45,900 bases of DNA from IMG/VR virus record IMGVR_UViG_3300042868_007302, positions 1 through 45,900 of that record; one strand, 5' to 3'. A model generated the notes under the pieces. It saw only the letters and a program-made list of their open reading frames with translations, was not told the DNA's origin and searched no databases. Positions 28,334-37,065 of the stretch are shown piece after piece. The position numbers were made by a program, and so were the translations under genes. Origin of the DNA: a virus. The first letter of the stretch is position 1. The number at the start of each line of letters is the position of its first letter.

Positions 28334-30170
28334 AATATGTTACTGAAGATAAATTAACAACACTTACTCTAATATCTTTGTTTCCAAATCTAACTTGGTA
28401 TATTTGTGTTGGGTCGGCAAAAATAGTGTCAGATATCAACTGAATTTCTTTTGTTGATTGATTAGAATATGGTTGTGATGTTTGTGATGAAGAATACTGC
28501 CCCCCAACTTTGTTAAAGACCTGTATATCCGATATTGACAATACTCCGTTTTCCGCTTGTATTAGTCTTCTTAATTCAGAAATATTAACATTTTGACCTA
28601 ATTGTCTTGACGTTGGTGACATATATGTAGATACAATATCTATGATTTTTGCAATTATAGATCCCTGGCTTTGTGAAGAATCTAAAACCACCGCAATATC
28701 AAACCCTAAGTCAATAACATTAGCACTTTCTACAGATATGTAATCATTTATCATTCTATAGTTTGATAAATAATTTGCAATATTAGTTTTTAATGCGTTT
28801 GGAACTACTGATGTAAGTGTTCCACTTGAGTCATAAGAAAGTAATTTTATTTTTATTTTGTTATTTTCCTCTACTATCGATACTTTAGATGGTGCCCCAA
28901 ATTGTGAAGGCATATTTCTTAATAATGAATCATAGTCATTAACCGTTACCGCTCTATTTTGTGATGAGAAATTGAAAGAAACAAAATTTCTAATCTCCTC
29001 TAATGTTGGTGCCGCCGCTCCACCAACCGCAGCAATCGGGTTTGTACAACTTAATGAGTTTGACGTACTTGTATTAAGACTCTCAGAAGGACCGTTAACA
29101 AAGAAATTACTTTTCTGTACTTGAGTAATAACCCCAACACCGACATTACTTGATATTCCCCCACCAATTCTATACTGAATAAACAATGTTGAGTTTGATT
29201 TAAGTGTACTTCCTAAACCTAAATTATTAACGTATTTGTTTATGTTAATTGATTGTCCATTCCTTGCAAATTCCCTTAATTGTTCTTCCGCAGAATTATT
29301 ACCACCACCAAAAGTTAATTTCATAAAACCTTGTGGGGTATATTCTGTAATAAATTTATCACTTGTTGTAATGTATCTACCGATTTTAATGCCAGGAGCA
29401 TCCGAAGGTTTTGTTGGATCTTCAACAAAAACTCTGTCTTCAACTAAGGCCCTTACTTCATAAAATCTGTTATTAGGGGATAAAAAATCTTGATCTGAAG
29501 GTACGTTACTATATTGTGATCCGTCTTTTACAATGACACTAGTTACTCCCAACACATTTCTTTCAGGTAAAAATAACTCAAAAAATGGTTTAACATCGTT
29601 AGGTGTTATAACTCTTTTAAAAACTTTAGTTAAACCATTAAGAACTACTTCTCTTTTGGTTACTGTGTAATTTTGTATTGTACCATTTGAATCTATATTT
29701 GGCCTTACTATTCTTGAATTTGGTTGTCCTTCTCCATTATATTGAGATGAAAAATCTATATCATACACAGTTTCATATGATTGTCCTGCACCATTTACTT
29801 GAGTACCTCTTCTTAATATACCACAATATCTTATATCTTCCTTATCTCCAAACGCAGGTACAACAATAGAAAAATCAACTAATGATATTGATGGTCTTTG
29901 TCCAGGTATTTTTAAACCGTATGTTCTTGCAATGTTAAATAATGAAGTCTTTTGTTGTGCGTATTGTAATACAGTCTCTTGTATACTTCTATCAATTTGA
30001 AAATTAAGGTTGTCGGCAACTGCGGCATTTAAATCCATTAAAACGGAAAATACCGAAGCATCATTAAAATTTTGTATTAATTCAGGATAATAAGTTTTTA
30101 CGTAATTAACTAATTCTGTTCTAACTCCTTGAAAATCCCTTGTTGTATATGATATTTTTTTATCTGCCAT
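28329..30170 (-). CDS. 6: Baseplate wedge protein gp6 (baseplate J-like)
   Basis: A 613-residue protein, near the length of T4 gp6 (660). It starts with the typical helical opening (TTRDFQGVRTELVNYVKTYY, then an LMDLNAAVADNLNFQIDRS helix). The C-terminal half has the baseplate-J type segments (AVTVNDYDSLLRNMPSQFGA, then a segment ending in VESANVIDLGFDIAVVL). gp6 dimers form the continuous inner ring of the T4 baseplate and hold the wedges together with gp25 and gp53. It follows gp25 by four bases, an order that supports the call, and is followed by the 1826-residue gene. Well supported. Confidence 0.9.
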   Translation of the reverse strand: MADKKISYTTRDFQGVRTELVNYVKTYYPELIQNFNDASVFSVLMDLNAAVADNLNFQIDRSIQETVLQYAQQKTSLFNIARTYGLKIPGQRPSISLVDFSIVVPAFGDKEDIRYCGILRRGTQVNGAGQSYETVYDIDFSSQYNGEGQPNSRIVRPNIDSNGTIQNYTVTKREVVLNGLTKVFKRVITPNDVKPFFELFLPERNVLGVTSVIVKDGSQYSNVPSDQDFLSPNNRFYEVRALVEDRVFVEDPTKPSDAPGIKIGRYITTSDKFITEYTPQGFMKLTFGGGNNSAEEQLREFARNGQSININKYVNNLGLGSTLKSNSTLFIQYRIGGGISSNVGVGVITQVQKSNFFVNGPSESLNTSTSNSLSCTNPIAAVGGAAAPTLEEIRNFVSFNFSSQNRAVTVNDYDSLLRNMPSQFGAPSKVSIVEENNKIKIKLLSYDSSGTLTSVVPNALKTNIANYLSNYRMINDYISVESANVIDLGFDIAVVLDSSQSQGSIIAKIIDIVSTYMSPTSRQLGQNVNISELRRLIQAENGVLSISDIQVFNKVGGQYSSSQTSQPYSNQSTKEIQLISDTIFADPTQIYQVRFGNKDIRVSVVNLSSVTYS

Positions 30171-30174
30171 ACTA

Positions 30175-30633
30175 TTAAATATTTAAAATAATGAAATCAC
30201 TACTGTTAAATGCGTCGGAAGTTATTTTATAATCAATCCTAACTCTTGCAGTATGTTCTTTTTGTGAAATGTTTGGTACGGTAAACTCTCTTTGATCCTC
30301 ACCGTTTATAAAAGTACCTTTGTCTTCATACTCTGTTGAGGCGTCTGTAATTAACACATTAGTAATTAAAACCCCAGGCATGAATTCCTCAACGGAATCT
30401 CTAATTTCAGCCTCTATTTCGGCAAATGTTGGTCCGTCTAATGGTTCAAAAATATATTCATATAATCTTGATCCAAAATCAGGTAAATAATATCTACTTC
30501 CTTTTCTTGTTAATAATAAATGTATAAGATTAGTTCTAACTTCTTCAGAAGCGTAATCTGTTAAATCTAAATATTTACCGTTAAAGGAATCCCTAAAAGG
30601 GAAAGTAATCCCGTAAGTTATACCATTTGCCAT
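30175..30633 (-). CDS. 25: Baseplate wedge protein gp25
   Basis: A 152-residue protein of the GPW/gp25 family (T4 gp25 has 132 residues). The family core is clear: NLIHLLLTRKGSRYYLPDFG (35-54), then SRLYEYIFEPLD, then a helix with EIEAEIRDSVEEFMPG. In T4-type baseplates gp25 joins gp6 and gp53 at the centre of each wedge and starts sheath assembly. It was once thought to be a lysozyme, but it is a structural protein. Four bases separate its stop from the gp6 ATG, so the two are co-translated. A terminator lies between it and the DUF5522-like gene, so it probably begins a new transcription unit; a TATTTATT box lies four bases before the ATG. Confidence 0.92.
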   Translation of the reverse strand: MANGITYGITFPFRDSFNGKYLDLTDYASEEVRTNLIHLLLTRKGSRYYLPDFGSRLYEYIFEPLDGPTFAEIEAEIRDSVEEFMPGVLITNVLITDASTEYEDKGTFINGEDQREFTVPNISQKEHTARVRIDYKITSDAFNSSDFIILNI

Positions 30634-30637
30634 ATCT

Positions 30638-30645
30638 AATAAATA
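30638..30645 (-). promoter_or_regulatory. TATTTATT box upstream of gp25
   Basis: The - strand reads TATTTATT only four bases before the gp25 ATG, directly after a strong terminator. As a -10-like element it would give a very short or leaderless message, so this copy is doubtful. Confidence 0.2.
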
Positions 30646-30670
30646 TAGTATTCGGATATTTTATATAAAT

Positions 30671-30697
30671 AAAAAAATCACTGATTTCTCAGTGATT
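30671..30697 (-). terminator. Intrinsic terminator ending the replication cassette
   Basis: A perfect 9-bp stem (30676-30684 with 30689-30697, loop of four) is followed on the - strand by a run of seven U. The stem overlaps the last three codons of the DUF5522-like gene. It separates that gene from gp25. Confidence 0.85.
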
Positions 30698-30907
30698 CTT
30701 TAATCTTGTGTTTCCTCTTTCAGACATAGGTTCATAGGGACAATGTAAACATCCGTTTCCACAACATCTACCCCTTTTCATATGAAAAGATTCTGTCATT
30801 ACTATATTACCGTTTTTATCCTTATAAAAGTCAGGTTCAGGAGATTTTTTTGTTATCTCCCGAACATATAACTGTTGTATCCAATCTTTAGATGCACTTA
30901 CTGTCAT
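30689..30907 (-). CDS. DUF5522-like small Cys-rich protein
   Basis: A 72-residue protein. The signature is RCCGNGCLHCPY (residues 47-58) with Cys48, Cys49, Cys53 and Cys56, preceded by the strand GNIVMTESFHMKRG. This matches my recollection of the DUF5522 family of short proteins in Bacteroidota, whose function is unknown; four closely spaced Cys suggest metal or redox chemistry. It is the last gene before the terminator that closes the replication cassette and lies 10 bases after the ribonucleotide reductase gene. Co-expression with the reductase is therefore likely and a redox link possible. Probably acquired from a host. Confidence 0.75.
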   Translation of the reverse strand: MTVSASKDWIQQLYVREITKKSPEPDFYKDKNGNIVMTESFHMKRGRCCGNGCLHCPYEPMSERGNTRLKNH

Positions 30908-30917
30908 TTTAATTTTA

Positions 30918-32777
30918 TTATACTATTTCACAAGCCCCACCAGCACAAGCGGCTTCCCCTCTAAGGTCGGTATTATCTTGTAACTCAATAACTTTTGTAA
31001 GATCCACATCTTTTAATGTGTTTAATAATCTATCAAAATCTTCTTTTGTACAATCTTCAAAAGGTGCTTGGGTATAAGTTCCTCCGTTATAAGGTAATAC
31101 AGATAGTCCATTATAAAACTTACGGTTATCCCACATCCATTCACCAACTAATTCCCATTCGTCTTCTTTAATTGAAACTGTTGCCGATACGTTATGGGTA
31201 TTTTGTCCTGTTCTATGACCTGGTTTAATCCATTCTTGTGCAACTTTTTTAACTCTTTCCAACATTTGGAATACTGACTCGTGTCTTATGATAGCACCTT
31301 CAGGAGCTTTTTGTGGTATACCAATAACTGCAGTATCGTGAGGACGGAAAAACTCATCTTCAATCAACTCAGGGTGATTAATCGCCAAGTAATTATAGAT
31401 TGATTCATTTTTACCTACACGGATTCTTCTTAGGTAATAATCGTTATGCCAAGCGTGGATTCCTGACGATGTACCCAATACCAATGATGAGGTTCCGGAT
31501 GGTTTAACTGTCGTTGATCTTGCAGATTTGTTAATTCCAATAAGACCTGCAACCCTTTCATTTTCTTCTTTAACGGCTTGAGCCGCCGCTTTCATATCAT
31601 ATCCTAAAACAACACCCGAACCGATTCCTGTCATTCCAACACCAATAAGTGCGTCTTTTTCAGTTGTTCTTTTCCAAACGTCTCTTAGGTAATGGAAGTC
31701 AGTATAACCTGCTTGTAATGTTCCAATGAATGCGGCCCCTTTAACTCTTTGTTCAAAATCTTCTTGTGATTCAATATCAGACGCATTTACTTCACATAAG
31801 TTACAAAACTGGTTAGGACGAAGTGCAATCTCACAACAAGGATTAGTTCCCCAATCTTTATCGTTTGACAAATAGATTCCTGGTTCTCCTGCTCCTGATA
31901 ACTCAATACGTTTCCAAAGACCCATAAAGAATTCTTTTGTAATTTTGTGACGAAGAAGTACTGCCGAGTTATTTGCTCTACCTCTTTGTGCATTTTGTTC
32001 CCACCAATTACCTGACTTACAAGAAATCATTTCTTCATCATCAGCCGAGAATAATGAGATAAGTGCCGCTCTTCTAATACCACCTGCAAGTACTGCGTCT
32101 GCAATATGACATATAATATCGTGAGTTTCAATTGATGTTAATTTTTCACCATCTTTTTTGTTATTTAAAACTTTTGTTATGTGGTGGATACAATCTTTTA
32201 ACGGTTGAGGTCCTGGTGCTTTTCCTCCAGAAGTAACCAATAAGGCTCCTTTATGTCGGATATCCGAAAAATCAAACACAGGGGTTGACGCTTTTGTACC
32301 CATATATGACTCAATAAGTACTTTAATTGCGTCTGCCCATCCTTCAATTGAATCTCCAATTAAGTACCTTCTTGTTCTTGTTGGATTTGGTTTTTTAATT
32401 TCTGGTAGTTTATCTACGTGGTGTCTTTGTACCGAGAATCCTACACCTGTACCTCCTAAAAGTAAGAACATTGTCTCCGAAAATGCATCCGTATGGTCAA
32501 TAGGTAGGTAAGCACAGTTATAAACTCTATTTGGTGAAATCTCAATCGGTTTACCTCCAAATTGTAATGATCTCATTGATGGAAGAATTTTTTTATCATA
32601 TACCATTTTGTATACGTTTTCAATTTCTTCTTTAATTTGTGGGTATTTTTTTTGGTGCATTTCTTTGTTTCTTGTTACCAATTCTTCCCACGATTCCCTT
32701 CTATTTAATTCAGGAACAAATTTAGCGTATTTCATATACACTGTAATATCACTCAATATTTTTTGTGAAATATCCAT
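30918..32777 (-). CDS. nrdJ: Class II (cobalamin-dependent) ribonucleotide reductase
   Basis: A 619-residue enzyme that reduces ribonucleotides to deoxyribonucleotides for phage DNA synthesis. All key residues of the monomeric adenosylcobalamin-dependent type are in place. Cys88 (NCAYLPI) and Cys325 (FCNLCEVN) form the reducing pair. Asn312, Cys314 and Glu316 (NPCCEIALRP) form the radical site, with the same 11-residue spacing between Cys314 and Cys325 as in the Lactobacillus enzyme. The C-terminal pair Cys611/Cys616 (CAGGAC) is the swinging relay to thioredoxin or a similar reductant. It is about 120 residues shorter than the Lactobacillus enzyme (739). Being class II, it needs vitamin B12 but no oxygen or small subunit. 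Placed after the helicase in the replication cassette. Confidence 0.92.
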   Translation of the reverse strand: MDISQKILSDITVYMKYAKFVPELNRRESWEELVTRNKEMHQKKYPQIKEEIENVYKMVYDKKILPSMRSLQFGGKPIEISPNRVYNCAYLPIDHTDAFSETMFLLLGGTGVGFSVQRHHVDKLPEIKKPNPTRTRRYLIGDSIEGWADAIKVLIESYMGTKASTPVFDFSDIRHKGALLVTSGGKAPGPQPLKDCIHHITKVLNNKKDGEKLTSIETHDIICHIADAVLAGGIRRAALISLFSADDEEMISCKSGNWWEQNAQRGRANNSAVLLRHKITKEFFMGLWKRIELSGAGEPGIYLSNDKDWGTNPCCEIALRPNQFCNLCEVNASDIESQEDFEQRVKGAAFIGTLQAGYTDFHYLRDVWKRTTEKDALIGVGMTGIGSGVVLGYDMKAAAQAVKEENERVAGLIGINKSARSTTVKPSGTSSLVLGTSSGIHAWHNDYYLRRIRVGKNESIYNYLAINHPELIEDEFFRPHDTAVIGIPQKAPEGAIIRHESVFQMLERVKKVAQEWIKPGHRTGQNTHNVSATVSIKEDEWELVGEWMWDNRKFYNGLSVLPYNGGTYTQAPFEDCTKEDFDRLLNTLKDVDLTKVIELQDNTDLRGEAACAGGACEIV

Positions 32778-32803
32778 ATTATTTAAATTTAATTATTTTA
32801 TTT

Positions 32804-34189
32804 TTATTCAGTTTTTTGATTCTCTCGTTCTTTTCTTTTTTCTAACAATTCTTTAACCCTTTGTCTTTGTCTTTCTTCTTTTTGTTCTTCAAGACCTAAG
32901 AATGTGGTTGTAGATTCGGTATCAATGTCAATCATAGCGTTATCAAATTTACAATTTTCAAAAACCACACCGTCATCTCCGACACGAGACTTGGTAATTG
33001 CAATTGTGGCTAATTTCATTTCTTTTTGTTGTAACGTTTTTGCTACTGTAATAATAACGTGACCTACTTGAGCCTTTTTGATTGATCCTCCCATTTGATC
33101 GGTTGTAACAACTTGAGAAGATATAGATGCTCTATTACCTTGTGTTGCGGTCCAACCAACAAGATTTAATTCATGACACATAGCCTCAAATCCTCTCATA
33201 ACCGAACCTTCACTTTTCCATTCGTCACCCAAATTTTTATCAGGAACGATACAGTCAATATAATCCAAAACAATCATGTCTATCTTAATTCCGTCCGCAA
33301 TCATTTTTCTGATTTCGTTCTTTATTTGTGTCATTGTTTTAGTATCTGAAGGTAGTTTTTTCAAATCTAATGTGTTTGGCATTTTTTCTTTGATTTCTTT
33401 TACCTTATTCATCACCTCTTCTTTTTTTTCTGATAATTCATCAGGGTGAATCTTTGTCCAAAGGGTAAAATGTTTCCTTTGTATCACTTTTGGGTTGTCT
33501 TCAAAAAATATTTGAAGAACGTTAAATCCTAAGTTAAATGCGTGATTTGAAATCTTTGTGAGGATGGTAGACTTACCTACTCCTGTTGGTGCCAATATAA
33601 CACCGATCTCACCTTTTGCTAATCCTCCTTTTAACAACCTATCAATTCCTGGAATTCCCATTGGGATAGGGTGTCTGTAATCCTCGTCCAAGACTTGGTC
33701 TAAATTTGAGAAGACATCCATTGTTGTAGTGTCTTTTGACCCAACAAGTAGGGCTTCTCTAACCAGTTCTTCTAGTGTGTCATAGTTTTCAAACTCACCA
33801 CCGTCTATGATTTTTTGTGCCTTTTTCATTACTTTCTGTAACTCTTGTTGTTTACAGAATTTAAGTGCCTTTTCTTGTACGAAATCTACACCATCGATAG
33901 GTGCGTCCTTGATTTTTTTAATTGTGTCAAGAACTACTTTAACTGCGGTTTCTTGTTGTAATTCGGATTTTGCGACTTGTTCTAAGGTATCAAACGATGG
34001 TGTATGCTCGTATTTTGTATAATACTCTTTTACCATCTGAATGATAATCTTAAAGTACTTATTCTCAAAATAATTATTTTCAATAACGTCAATAATTGAG
34101 TGAGAAAATTCTTTATCTAAAATGATTTGATTAAGTAATTGTATCTGAAAATTGTTACCGAGATATTCAAAATTTTTATTAGTCGCCAT
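32804..34189 (-). CDS. DnaB/gp41-like replicative helicase
   Basis: A 461-residue protein, close to T4 gp41 (475). Residues of about 12-110 form the helical N-terminal domain. The RecA-like motor has Walker A APTGVGKST (200-208), a downstream Glu (FFEDNP, 230), Walker B MIVLDYID (305-312) and a TATQGNR sensor-type Gln350. The final 50 residues are charged and helical. The hexamer unwinds DNA 5' to 3' at the fork and recruits primase; no primase gene lies in this window. It shares the cassette with the single-strand binding protein, recombinase and flap exonuclease. A TATTTATC box 22 bases upstream of the ATG suggests it can also start its own transcript. Confidence 0.9.
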   Translation of the reverse strand: MATNKNFEYLGNNFQIQLLNQIILDKEFSHSIIDVIENNYFENKYFKIIIQMVKEYYTKYEHTPSFDTLEQVAKSELQQETAVKVVLDTIKKIKDAPIDGVDFVQEKALKFCKQQELQKVMKKAQKIIDGGEFENYDTLEELVREALLVGSKDTTTMDVFSNLDQVLDEDYRHPIPMGIPGIDRLLKGGLAKGEIGVILAPTGVGKSTILTKISNHAFNLGFNVLQIFFEDNPKVIQRKHFTLWTKIHPDELSEKKEEVMNKVKEIKEKMPNTLDLKKLPSDTKTMTQIKNEIRKMIADGIKIDMIVLDYIDCIVPDKNLGDEWKSEGSVMRGFEAMCHELNLVGWTATQGNRASISSQVVTTDQMGGSIKKAQVGHVIITVAKTLQQKEMKLATIAITKSRVGDDGVVFENCKFDNAMIDIDTESTTTFLGLEEQKEERQRQRVKELLEKRKERENQKTE

Positions 34190-34211
34190 AGTTTTTCTTT
34201 CTGTTAGTAAT

Positions 34212-34219
34212 GATAAATA
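34212..34219 (-). promoter_or_regulatory. TATTTATC box upstream of the helicase gene
   Basis: The - strand reads TATTTATC 22 bases before the ATG at 34189, in the longest gap within the second half of the replication cassette. Function inferred from recurrence. Confidence 0.35.
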
Positions 34220-34222
34220 CTC

Positions 34223-34672
34223 TTACTTTTGAATAAATTGTGGGTAGAAATAATTAAATTTTTTGCCTGAAAAAATGTCAGTTAGGTCTGTAAGTACCTG
34301 TTTTAACTTTGGCCGTAGATCTACGGTATATCTTACCTTTGGTGGGTACACTTTAGCGTCAAATGATCTCTGACAAATTATCATGTTATCAACTTTAACA
34401 TAAAGGTTAAAGTTTTCAAGTCCTTCTGTAATTGAAGTGTTCAATACATCTGGATTTTCAGTAATCTCATATCTGTTTTCCAACATATAAACTACCGATC
34501 TCATTTTTAAATCATACTTAAGGTCATTACAAAATGTCCTTATATACTCATAAAACTCTTCCGATTTGTGGGCGTGTTTATTAAACCCTTTTACATTAAA
34601 AAATCTTTGTACTACGATGTTGTCATTACACATCAACAAAAATTCTAACTTAGTTACGTCTTGTTCTTTCAT
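34223..34672 (-). CDS. Unknown protein in the replication cassette
   Basis: A 149-residue protein with no recognised domain. It has alternating short strands and helices, a basic C-terminus (FSGKKFNYFYPQF) and three scattered Cys. It lies two bases after the FEN-type exonuclease gene and 33 bases before the helicase gene, so it is co-transcribed with replication genes. A helicase loader or another fork accessory protein would be expected somewhere near, but the sequence does not show that this is one. Confidence 0.6.
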   Translation of the reverse strand: MKEQDVTKLEFLLMCNDNIVVQRFFNVKGFNKHAHKSEEFYEYIRTFCNDLKYDLKMRSVVYMLENRYEITENPDVLNTSITEGLENFNLYVKVDNMIICQRSFDAKVYPPKVRYTVDLRPKLKQVLTDLTDIFSGKKFNYFYPQFIQK

Positions 34673-34674
34673 TT

Positions 34675-35691
34675 TTACTTTTTTGTTCTGTTTCTAAAAT
34701 TTGTTTTTTCTTTTCTTGATAGTTTTAAAAATGGCTTTAAAAAATTAACCCAAGCATCATCACCCTTTGGTAAATATTTAAAGAATCCGTCATCCATCAT
34801 CATTCTAATTAAGTTCCTGTGACCCCTTCCATCAGGATCCAATGACTCTGAGTAATACGACTGAACTAATTCTTTTCCTTCTTCGGAAATTAAAGGTTTT
34901 GATAAATCAATTAATTTTTCGTTTATTACAAAAAACTCATCTCCAAATATCCCTTCCTTTGTTTTTCCACTTAAAAGATTTTTTAAAACCATATTATCTT
35001 TTTGTTCTTTAAGTAACTCTTCACCCTTTGTTAAAATATCGGTAAAACTAATTTCCTTTTCAAGTATTTCAGGAAATAATTTTATAAAAGTTTTTTCACC
35101 AAGATAAAAGATACCATCAATATTATCCGAACTATCACCGGTTAATATCTTATAAGTTTTAACATTATAATGTGGGATCTCTGTTTGATCAATTTTGATT
35201 GTATCCCCATTTTTAAAGTACTTCTTTGCTTGTGGCGAATAGATACTTACCTTTTCAGAAATAAGTTGTGTGAGGTCTCTATCTGACGAAAAAATTGTTT
35301 TATCCTCGTCTTCAGAAATCTGACAATAATAAGCAATTAGATCATCGGCTTCCGAATTCTCAACATCTAATTGTCTTACAAACATTTCTTCAAGATATTG
35401 TTTAACCCTTTGTTTTTGGTTTGAGAAGGACTCTTCTCTAAATTCTTCGGGTTTAACGGATTTACGGTTTAATTTATATTTTGGGTATAACAATCTTCTT
35501 TGTGAAGAACTTGTTTCTCCGTCCCAAAATACAACCACTTTATTGTAGTTATTTTCTTCAAGGAAACGTCTTACGGTATTTAGAAAGTGCCAAATACCGC
35601 CAACGTGTTCTCCTTTATTAAAGAAATCTTTTACTCCGTGAAATCCAATTTTTAATAGGTTGTTTCCGTCAACCAATAACGTTTTTGTCAT
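34675..35691 (-). CDS. 5'-3' exonuclease / RNase H of the FEN family
   Basis: A 338-residue protein similar in plan to T4 RNase H (305). Metal-binding acids appear in family order: Asp8 (LLVDGNNLL), Asp57 (VVFWDGE), Glu111/Glu114/Asp116/Asp117 (DVENSEADDLIAYY), Asp137/Asp139 (SSDRDL) and Asp186/Asp189 (TGDSSDNIDG). The last begins the helix-hairpin-helix DNA-binding region. The enzyme removes RNA primers and 5' flaps from lagging-strand fragments. It follows the recombinase gene by 23 bases. A segment (SSSQRRLLYPKYK, 61-73) corresponds to the arch that threads the 5' end. High confidence. Confidence 0.9.
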   Translation of the reverse strand: MTKTLLVDGNNLLKIGFHGVKDFFNKGEHVGGIWHFLNTVRRFLEENNYNKVVVFWDGETSSSQRRLLYPKYKLNRKSVKPEEFREESFSNQKQRVKQYLEEMFVRQLDVENSEADDLIAYYCQISEDEDKTIFSSDRDLTQLISEKVSIYSPQAKKYFKNGDTIKIDQTEIPHYNVKTYKILTGDSSDNIDGIFYLGEKTFIKLFPEILEKEISFTDILTKGEELLKEQKDNMVLKNLLSGKTKEGIFGDEFFVINEKLIDLSKPLISEEGKELVQSYYSESLDPDGRGHRNLIRMMMDDGFFKYLPKGDDAWVNFLKPFLKLSRKEKTNFRNRTKK

Positions 35692-35714
35692 TTCTGTTAA
35701 TTACAGGGTTCTTA

Positions 35715-36719
35715 CTATGATTCTTCTTTTTCTGTTTTCAAATCAAAATCACCATCAACTCCGATAATTTCTTTCCAATACTCAGCGTATTCTTTTTTGT
35801 ATTGTTCAATTGAAGCCTTCTCTTCAGAAGCCTCTTTTCCAGGTAAAAATCCATGTGGTGTTATAATTATTTTCCCATCTTCAAACCCAAGTCCGTTGAT
35901 GTGGTTTTTCATAACAGATACCTTTGTTCTCGACGCAAATTTAATTGTTCGTTTGTCTTTGGTTGCCGTGATTTTAGTTGTTCCAGCCCCTTTTTGATTT
36001 CCAAATAAGAATACCAATGATGAGTTTAACCAAATTGCTTCACCACCTTTTGCTTTAATTTTTGGTTGTCCAAAAGGATTATCAGGTAATTCAACCCAAG
36101 GTTGGTTTACAATGATTAATGTATTTTCGAATTTAGAATCAGATTTACGTGATCCTGAAATACGTTGGTTAATACCCATACCAATTTTGTCAGCTAAAGT
36201 AGACGCATTATGTTGTTTACCTCCTTTACCTTCAAAAGTCATTTTACAAGGAACAGAACCAACTGAATCCCACATAAAACATAAACTATAATCTAATTCT
36301 CCTTTTTCTTGTGCATCTAATAAAGAATTTATGTAATCGGTAATTTGTTCTATATAACTAAAGTTATTATTGAATATGTAAAACCCGTCCCAATCTAATT
36401 CTCCTGTCTCTTCATCAACAACTTCTTCACATTCAAATCCCATAAGTTTTGCGTGTTCAAAACTCCATTTTTGTTCTGTAATAATAAACACAGGAAGAAT
36501 ACCTTTCTTTTGTGCATCTACTGCGGTTTTAACTAAGGCAGTTGTCTTACCAGTATCAGAATGTCCCAAGAACATATTAATATGTCCCATCGCCGGACCT
36601 GGTAATCCAACTGCGTCTAAAAATGACTCTCCAAGATCAAAAAATCTTTGTGGTTTATATTTTGCAGACGTGGAAAATTTCTTCTTTAATAAACCGAAAT
36701 CTGTTTTTTTAATTGCCAT
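35715..36719 (-). CDS. uvsX: UvsX/RecA-like recombinase
   Basis: A 334-residue RecA-fold protein. Walker A GHSDTGKT is at 52-59, a catalytic-type Glu at 82 (IITEQKWSFEHAKLMGF), Walker B LCFMWDS at 146-152 and a QPW-containing loop (IIVNQPWVELPDNPFG) after DNA-binding loop 1. This pattern fits UvsX of T4-like phages better than bacterial RecA; it has the short N-terminal region and lacks RecA's long C-terminal domain. It forms filaments on single-stranded DNA and drives strand exchange for recombination-dependent replication, usually with the gp32-type protein encoded two genes upstream. The gene ends in TAG and overlaps the preceding small gene by 11 bases. Confidence 0.88.
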   Translation of the reverse strand: MAIKKTDFGLLKKKFSTSAKYKPQRFFDLGESFLDAVGLPGPAMGHINMFLGHSDTGKTTALVKTAVDAQKKGILPVFIITEQKWSFEHAKLMGFECEEVVDEETGELDWDGFYIFNNNFSYIEQITDYINSLLDAQEKGELDYSLCFMWDSVGSVPCKMTFEGKGGKQHNASTLADKIGMGINQRISGSRKSDSKFENTLIIVNQPWVELPDNPFGQPKIKAKGGEAIWLNSSLVFLFGNQKGAGTTKITATKDKRTIKFASRTKVSVMKNHINGLGFEDGKIIITPHGFLPGKEASEEKASIEQYKKEYAEYWKEIIGVDGDFDLKTEKEES

Positions 36720-36999
36720 CTTTGTTTTGTTCTTTTAATACGTTTAACATTTCCTCAGTTATTTCAAACTTTTCTTCCCTTTTAATGTTGTACTTGTAAA
36801 TAATTTCCAACATTTCAAGTTTACCTTTAGCATTTGACATTTTTTCTATCACTTTATCTATTTCTTCTAAATGTTGTGGGTGTTCTCCAATAGCAACGGG
36901 ATTGTTGAAATAGATTAAAATAGTCGCTTCGGCTTCCGCCATTTCAGACCTATACTTTAAGCATAGTGCCTCATACATTTTTTCAATTATTTTATTCAT
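36709..36999 (-). CDS. Small helical protein before UvsX
   Basis: A 96-residue protein predicted by eye to be mostly helical, with alternating charged residues and no Cys cluster or known motif. It lies between the gp32-like gene and uvsX and overlaps uvsX by 11 bases, so it is probably translated with it. A recombination mediator such as UvsY would be expected in this setting, and T4 UvsY is small and helical (137 residues), but I cannot show homology. Confidence 0.6.
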   Translation of the reverse strand: MNKIIEKMYEALCLKYRSEMAEAEATILIYFNNPVAIGEHPQHLEEIDKVIEKMSNAKGKLEMLEIIYKYNIKREEKFEITEEMLNVLKEQNKDGN

Positions 37000-37022
37000 A
37001 TATTTTTGATTTTAAAAAGTAA

Positions 37023-37059
37023 GAACTTGGACACCTTGTCTAAGTAGATGTCCAAGTTC
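37023..37059 (-). terminator. Hairpin after the gp32-like gene
   Basis: A perfect 11-bp stem (37023-37033 with 37049-37059) encloses a 15-base loop just after the stop of the single-strand binding protein gene. On the - strand it is followed by a T-rich stretch interrupted by AC. It probably gives partial termination, allowing more gp32-like mRNA than downstream mRNA. Confidence 0.65.
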
Positions 37060-37065
37060 AATAAA

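Noticed and set aside
35715-35717. Stop-codon reassignment, known from some large phages
   Set aside because: TAG ends uvsX here, TGA ends gp6 and the DUF5522-like gene, and TAA ends most others at sensible positions, so the code is standard.
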